From DASRHY01 sp046765875 (GTDB lineage: Bacteria > Actinomycetota > Actinomycetes > Propionibacteriales > Kribbellaceae), in assembly GCA_046765875.1 (NCBI GenBank), contig JBKPSJ010000372.1:1-19517 (forward strand): a DNA stretch of 19,517 nucleotides. The letters are read 5' to 3'. Positions 15,706 to 19,517 of this stretch are shown one piece after another. Each line of letters begins with the position of its first letter. Positions within the stretch are counted from its first letter, which is position 1. Made by a program: the position numbers and the translations under genes. Below the pieces are notes generated by a model. That model was not told the origin of the DNA, ran no database searches, and worked only from the letters and a program-made list of their open reading frames with translations.

Positions 15706-16811
15706 CGCTTCGGATCGCACAGCTCGCCAACTTCGTCGGGCCCACTTCCGGGGGCATGCGGACCGCGATCGAGCACGTCGGCCGTGGGTACGTCGCGGCG
15801 GGCATGGACCGGATCGTGGTCACGCCGGGTGCCAAGGACTCGATCACCGAGACCCAGTACGGCACGGTTGTACGGCTGCGGGCGCCGCAGGTCGGCGGCG
15901 GGTACCGGCTGATCGCACAGCCGTGGAAGGTCACCGAGGTGCTGGAGCGATTCGCACCGACCACCGTGGAGATCTCGGACAAGTCGACGCTGCTTCCGGT
16001 CACCCGCTGGGCGCGCAAGAACGGCATCGGCTCGGTGCTGTTCAGCCACGAGCGGCTGGACGCGATGGTCTCGCTGCGCACCGGCCGCCAGCTCGGTGTC
16101 GCCGCCGGGGTGGGTGCGCTGTACAAGCTGCTCGGCCGCGCCTACGACGCGATCGTGGTCACGTCGCGGTACGCCGCCGACGAGTTCGCCGAGGTGACCA
16201 CACCGCTGATCCGGATCCCACTGGGTGTCGACCTGGACACGTTCCACCCCTCCCGTGGCCGGCCGCTGAACGACGGCCTGCTCAAGCTCGTACACGCCGG
16301 CCGGTTGTCGCGGGAGAAGAGCCCGCACCTGGCCGTCGCCACGGCGGTCGAGCTGCACCGGCGCGGCGTACCGCTGCGGCTGGACGTGTACGGCACCGGC
16401 CCACACCTGGACGAACTGCTCGCGATCGCGGGCGACGCCCCGGTACGGTTCCACGGCTACATCGGCGACCGGGCGGTGCTGGCCGGCCACCTCGCCCGGG
16501 CCGACATCGCGCTGTCGGTCTGCCCGGGAGAGACGTTCGGCCTGGCCGTACTGGAGGCACTCGCCGCCGGTACGCCGGTGGTCACCGCGGACGCCGGCGG
16601 GGCCCGCGAACTGGTCGACGCCGGTTGCGGCCGATGGGGACCGGCCCGGCCGGAGACACTCGCCGACGCGGTGCTGGCGCTGGCCGCACAGCCCGAGATC
16701 GCCCGGCGTGCGGCCGCGCGGCGGCGGGCCGAGCAGTTCGACTGGCAGACCTGTGTGGACCGGATGCTTGCCCTGCACACCGAACTGAGCGCCGCCCGCG
16801 CCGCCGCCTGA
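15702..16811 (+). CDS. GT4 glycosyltransferase, PimC-like
   Basis: This 369-residue GT-B enzyme has an N-terminus (ANFVGPTSGGMRTAIEHVGR, 9-28) that holds the nucleotide-sugar family glycine loop. FSHERLD (114-120), IPLGVDLDTFHP (172-183) and HAGRLSREKS (198-207) are typical GT4 text, and the EX7E motif is Glu277-Glu285 in GETFGLAVLE. It resembles the PimC-type mannosyltransferase described in a Mycobacterium tuberculosis strain. It begins within the stop of the MgtA-like gene (ATGA overlap), so the two probably add successive sugars, plausibly mannoses, to one glycolipid. Donor and acceptor are inferred. The gene ends 8 bp from the convergent metallo-hydrolase gene. Confidence 0.87.
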   Translation: MTLRIAQLANFVGPTSGGMRTAIEHVGRGYVAAGMDRIVVTPGAKDSITETQYGTVVRLRAPQVGGGYRLIAQPWKVTEVLERFAPTTVEISDKSTLLPVTRWARKNGIGSVLFSHERLDAMVSLRTGRQLGVAAGVGALYKLLGRAYDAIVVTSRYAADEFAEVTTPLIRIPLGVDLDTFHPSRGRPLNDGLLKLVHAGRLSREKSPHLAVATAVELHRRGVPLRLDVYGTGPHLDELLAIAGDAPVRFHGYIGDRAVLAGHLARADIALSVCPGETFGLAVLEALAAGTPVVTADAGGARELVDAGCGRWGPARPETLADAVLALAAQPEIARRAAARRRAEQFDWQTCVDRMLALHTELSAARAAA

Positions 16812-16819
16812 AGCTTGCG

Positions 16820-17629
16820 TCAGGTCAGGTGGTCGTAGTCGCCGCGGACCCAGGCCATGTGCCGGTCGGCTGAGAACCGGATGATCCGGCGCGCGTCCTC
16901 GTCGATGGTGTTGGCGAAGTTGCCGTACACGCGGTCGAACTCCAGCCCCTCCACGGATTTGGTGACCCGGTCGACCACAGCCGCCGAGAGCGGGATCCGG
17001 TTCGGGTAGCTGCGCATGAAGCTGGCCGACTTGCCGCCCGGGTTCGGGAAGATCGTGTCGCCGCTGAGTAGTACGCCCCGGCCGTCCGCGCCGGCGGCCC
17101 AGTGCACCACGGCGCTGCCCGGGAAGTGCCCGCCGGGCTGGTACAGCGTCAGCCCGGGCGCCAACTCGAGCGGCTCCTTCCAGGGCTGGATTGCCGGATC
17201 GGGCCGAGCGACCCACTCCAGGTCCGGCTCGGCGACCAGCACCGGTACGCCACCCAGCGCCCGGCTCCACTCGACCTGGACCCCGAACATGTGCGGATGG
17301 CTGGCCGCGATCGCGAGCACCTCGCCGAGTTCGCGGACCCGCGCGGCGCCGCGCTCGTCGACATAGCCGATCGGATCCCACAGCAGGTTGCCGGCCGGGG
17401 TGCGGACCAGCTTCGCCTGCTGGCCGATCCCGACACCCGGCTTGGCTTCGACGGCGTACAGGTCCGGCTCGAGTTCGGCGACGGTCACCGTCGTACCGGC
17501 GGCGCGCAACTCGTCCAGGCTGGTCCAGTGCTGGCCGTCCTTGGGCACCCACTGCCGCTCGTCAGCGCAGATGGCGCAGACGTCAACCTTCTCGCCGTGC
17601 TCGACGGCACAGGTCTTGCAGATCCACAC
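16820..17629 (-). CDS. Zinc-ribbon / metallo-beta-lactamase-fold hydrolase with altered metal site
   Basis: The protein has 269 residues. The N-terminus holds two C-x-x-C pairs (Cys4/Cys7 and Cys18/Cys21), a rubredoxin-like zinc ribbon. An MBL-type domain follows: NLLWDPIGY (81-89), SHPHMFG (110-116) in the place of H-x-H-x-D-H, GGHFPGSAV (166-174) and LSGDTIF (188-194). His111, His113, His168 and Asp191 remain, but the usual Asp and His of the second metal site are Phe115 and Gly116. The fold is a hydrolase or lactonase fold; activity is unknown. I start at GTG 17629 because AGAGAGGA lies 9 nt upstream (17639-17646); the ATG at 17639 is out of frame. It converges on the glycosyltransferase pair with an 8-bp gap. 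Confidence 0.8.
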   Translation of the reverse strand: MWICKTCAVEHGEKVDVCAICADERQWVPKDGQHWTSLDELRAAGTTVTVAELEPDLYAVEAKPGVGIGQQAKLVRTPAGNLLWDPIGYVDERGAARVRELGEVLAIAASHPHMFGVQVEWSRALGGVPVLVAEPDLEWVARPDPAIQPWKEPLELAPGLTLYQPGGHFPGSAVVHWAAGADGRGVLLSGDTIFPNPGGKSASFMRSYPNRIPLSAAVVDRVTKSVEGLEFDRVYGNFANTIDEDARRIIRFSADRHMAWVRGDYDHLT

Positions 17630-17646
17630 GGTCGCGCATCCTCTCT

Positions 17647-18031
17647 GTAGGGTCGGCCCAACGCTCGCAATTCAAGGACGCTGGAAGTCAAGTCTCACCA
17701 AGCGCATCATCATTCGGCTTTCAGGGAAGTCCCCGCAACCAGCCGGGCGTTCGTGCGCGACGCGGCGCTCACCTGAACGGACCGGGGCGCGCACTGGACC
17801 AGGGTCGAACTCCGCTGAGACCGATCTCCACCACGAAGACAGGGCGGCCGCACCTCACAACGGCCGCCCCGGTCCTGAGGGGTCGAAGGATGCCGCGTCA
17901 CCGAGGCAGTCCGTTCTGGTAGGCAACACTCACGGGGAATGACCTACGCGAGCAAGCGTTCGGACGCACAAGGTGAACATCAAGGGTTACCCTTCAGCGC
18001 ACCGAGTAGCCAGGTCGTCACCTACGGAGAA
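17647..18031. other. Non-coding stretch between the metallo-hydrolase and the LuxR-type gene
   Basis: About 385 bp hold no convincing gene; the open frames here are shorter than 70 codons, start without ribosome-binding sites and resemble nothing known to me. The stretch should contain the promoter of the metallo-hydrolase gene (minus), for which I see no strong -35/-10 pair. It also contains the 3' region of the LuxR-type gene. Notable structures are the GC-rich hairpin at 17842-17869 and a 13-bp palindrome AAGGGT-T-ACCCTT at 17982-17994. It is less GC-rich in places than the flanking genes. Confidence 0.5.
17842..17869 (-). terminator. GC-rich hairpin, possible terminator of the LuxR-type gene
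   Basis: GGGCGGCCG and CGGCCGCCC form a perfect 9-bp stem around a 10-nt loop. It lies about 160 nt beyond the stop of the LuxR-type gene on the minus strand. No U-run follows, which is common for actinobacterial terminators but leaves the call uncertain. The stem is symmetric and could serve either strand. Confidence 0.4.
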
Positions 18032-18053
18032 GTCAGGGCCGTCCATCCCTGAC
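18032..18053 (-). other. Hairpin over the stop codon of the LuxR-type gene
   Basis: GTCAGGG (18032-18038) and CCCTGAC (18047-18053) form a perfect 7-bp stem with an 8-nt loop that includes the TGA stop at 18033-18035. It could contribute to termination or mRNA stability. It may also be chance. Confidence 0.3.
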
Positions 18054-19517
18054 CGCGCGCAAAAGCTGGGTCCGGTTGCGGACCGCGTACCGGCGGTAGA
18101 GCCGAGTCAGCTGGGACTCGACGGCCTTGACACTGAGGTACAGCGAGCCGGCGATCTCTCGGTTCGTGGCGCCGTTGTGGAGCATCTCGACGATGGTCCG
18201 TTCGGCGTCGGTGAGCTCGGCTGAGCCCTGCCGGCCGGGGTCGTCGAGCCGGGCCAGCTCCGCCTGCGCGATCTCGCGCCAGAGCACGGCGCCGAGCGCG
18301 TCGAAGCTCTCGATCGCCGCCGCGTACGAAGTCCGGGCCAGCGATCGCCGCCGGGCCTGCCGGGTGACCCGGGCCCGGGCGAGCTCGCAACGGGCCACGT
18401 CCAGCGGGTTCGCCCCTTGCGCCGGTTCGGCGATCGTCTCGTCGAGCATGGCGAGCGCGGCCGCGGCGTCGCCACCCTTGGCGACGCGAAGCGCGTCGGC
18501 GCGGCGCAGCGGGACACCGACGACGGTGCGTCCCAGCTTGGCGGCCCGGTCGCGTAACACCCGGATCAGCCTGTCGGCCTCGTCCAGCTCACCGGCGGCC
18601 ACCAGCACCTCGAGGTAGTCGCCGCACCACATCACCACGCCCGGATCGTTGACCATGAAGTCCAGGCCGAGGCCGGCCGCTTCCATGCAGGCCGCGGCCG
18701 CCGTCCGCGTGTCGCCGTCGAGCAACTTGGCCGAGCCCAGCACCACCAGCGCCAGCGGCAGCCACTCGACGTTCTCGTTCTCCCGGGCGCGCCGGACCGC
18801 GTCGTCGGCCAGCCGGATCCCCTCGCCCAGCGTGCCGGCGAGCAGCTGGCCGCGGGCGGCCACCAGCTGGCCGACCTCGACCTCGTCACCGATGTCCTCG
18901 CACAGCCGGGCGCACTCCGACGCGGTGAGCAGCGCCTCCGCGCATCGGCCGGACCGTTCGTGGATGGCCGTCGCCGAGATCAGCACCGAGCTCAGCCAGC
19001 TGATCGCGCCGCTGCGGCGTACCTCGTCGACCAGCGCGGTGATCTGCGCATACGCCTCGTCCGACCGGCCCTGGAACAGCTCGGTCATCGCGGCCATCTG
19101 CCGGGCCTCGACGACCACACCGGTCAGCTCGCGGCCGGCAGCGAGCCGGCCGGCCTCCTGGTGCAGCGCGTCGGCGCCGTCGCCGGTCAGGTGCTCGATC
19201 GCGGCGAGCATTCCCAGCGCCGACAGCAGCACCTCGGTGTCGCCGGCCCCGCGGCTCAGCGCGAGCGCCCTTTCGGCATCCTCCATCGCGTCGTCGAGCC
19301 GCCGATCGAAGTACGCCGCACCGGCCCGGCGTACCCGGACCTTGGCCTCGAGCACGTCGATGCCCTCGGCCTCGGCGAACGCCTGGTCCAGCAACTCGGT
19401 GCGCTGCACGCGGTTGACGAACACGTTGTCGCTGAGCAGCAGCCGGGCCTCGGTCCGGGTGGCGACGTCGCCGGTGACCCGGATCGCGATCCGGGCGGCC
19501 TCGCTGGACTCCTGCAC
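18033..19517 (-). CDS. LuxR-family transcriptional regulator with helical repeats (LAL-like), C-terminal part
   Basis: The gene is cut by the right edge; 494 C-terminal residues are visible. The last 60 residues (18036-18215) are a LuxR-type DNA-binding domain: LTDAERTIVEMLHNGATNREIA, then LYLSVKAVESQLTRLYRRY and VRNRTQL. Before it lie more than 400 Ala/Leu/Glu-rich residues with the spacing of TPR-like helical repeats. This layout fits the large ATP-binding LuxR regulators (LAL, MalT-like), whose N-terminal NTPase domain would lie outside the window, so that part is inferred. The GTG at the very edge (19515-19517) is simply the first visible codon. Its targets are unknown; the downstream metallo-hydrolase in the same direction is one possibility, though about 400 bp and a hairpin separate them. 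Confidence 0.88.
   Translation of the reverse strand: MQESSEAARIAIRVTGDVATRTEARLLLSDNVFVNRVQRTELLDQAFAEAEGIDVLEAKVRVRRAGAAYFDRRLDDAMEDAERALALSRGAGDTEVLLSALGMLAAIEHLTGDGADALHQEAGRLAAGRELTGVVVEARQMAAMTELFQGRSDEAYAQITALVDEVRRSGAISWLSSVLISATAIHERSGRCAEALLTASECARLCEDIGDEVEVGQLVAARGQLLAGTLGEGIRLADDAVRRARENENVEWLPLALVVLGSAKLLDGDTRTAAAACMEAAGLGLDFMVNDPGVVMWCGDYLEVLVAAGELDEADRLIRVLRDRAAKLGRTVVGVPLRRADALRVAKGGDAAAALAMLDETIAEPAQGANPLDVARCELARARVTRQARRRSLARTSYAAAIESFDALGAVLWREIAQAELARLDDPGRQGSAELTDAERTIVEMLHNGATNREIAGSLYLSVKAVESQLTRLYRRYAVRNRTQLLRAVRDGRP

Noticed and set aside
16807..16824. CCTGA/TCAGG hairpin between the convergent glycosyltransferase and metallo-hydrolase stops
   Set aside because: The stem is only 5 bp and arises from the two facing stop codons; it is too weak to call a terminator.
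17790..17830. GGGTCGAACTCC resembling a tRNA T-arm
   Set aside because: The T-loop does not fit the TTCRANTC pattern, and no acceptor stem, D-arm or anticodon arm can be built around it.

Overview
This is a GC-rich window with mixed-strand, tightly packed genes, many 4-bp start/stop overlaps and frequent GTG starts. That pattern and the gene content (BMP-type nucleoside importer, B12-dependent acyl-CoA mutase, MgtA/PimC-like glycosyltransferases, large LuxR/TPR regulator) point to the chromosome of an actinomycete. The Nocardioidaceae/Kribbella neighbourhood is a low-confidence guess. I see no phage, transposon, CRISPR or tRNA/rRNA signal. Seventeen protein genes are supported, two of them cut by the window edges.

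Region 1 (1-7374): the 3' end of an esterase gene on + converges on a six-gene minus-strand operon for nucleoside uptake and pyrimidine salvage. In transcription order it holds a BMP-family lipoprotein, a double-domain ATPase, two permeases, cytidine deaminase (cdd) and pyrimidine/thymidine phosphorylase (deoA). Five of the genes are joined by overlaps. The only sizeable gap, between the lipoprotein and the ATPase, holds two large hairpins back to back.

Region 2 (7375-8750): a divergent promoter region with a 15-bp palindrome in the lipoprotein leader, then an M20D amidohydrolase on + that appears to lack a leader.

Region 3 (8768-13391): a minus-strand run made of a TIM-barrel sugar isomerase/epimerase, a Gfo/Idh/MocA oxidoreductase, a stand-alone methylmalonyl-CoA-mutase-type catalytic subunit and a putative sugar O-methyltransferase. 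A near-perfect LacI-family (CebR-type) operator sits in front of the isomerase, so at least the first two genes look like a sugar-inducible catabolic unit.

Region 4 (13392-16811): a class V aminotransferase (minus) diverges from two overlapping GT4 glycosyltransferases (+), which resemble the mycobacterial mannosyltransferases MgtA and PimC.

Region 5 (16820-19517): a zinc-ribbon/metallo-beta-lactamase-fold hydrolase with an altered metal site (minus), a non-coding stretch of about 400 bp with a strong hairpin, and the C-terminal part of a large LuxR-type regulator (minus) that runs off the right edge.

I did not find a clearly new multi-gene system. The best leads are the tandem hairpins inside the importer operon, the LacI-box sugar operon running into an unpaired B12 mutase, and the divergent MBL enzyme.
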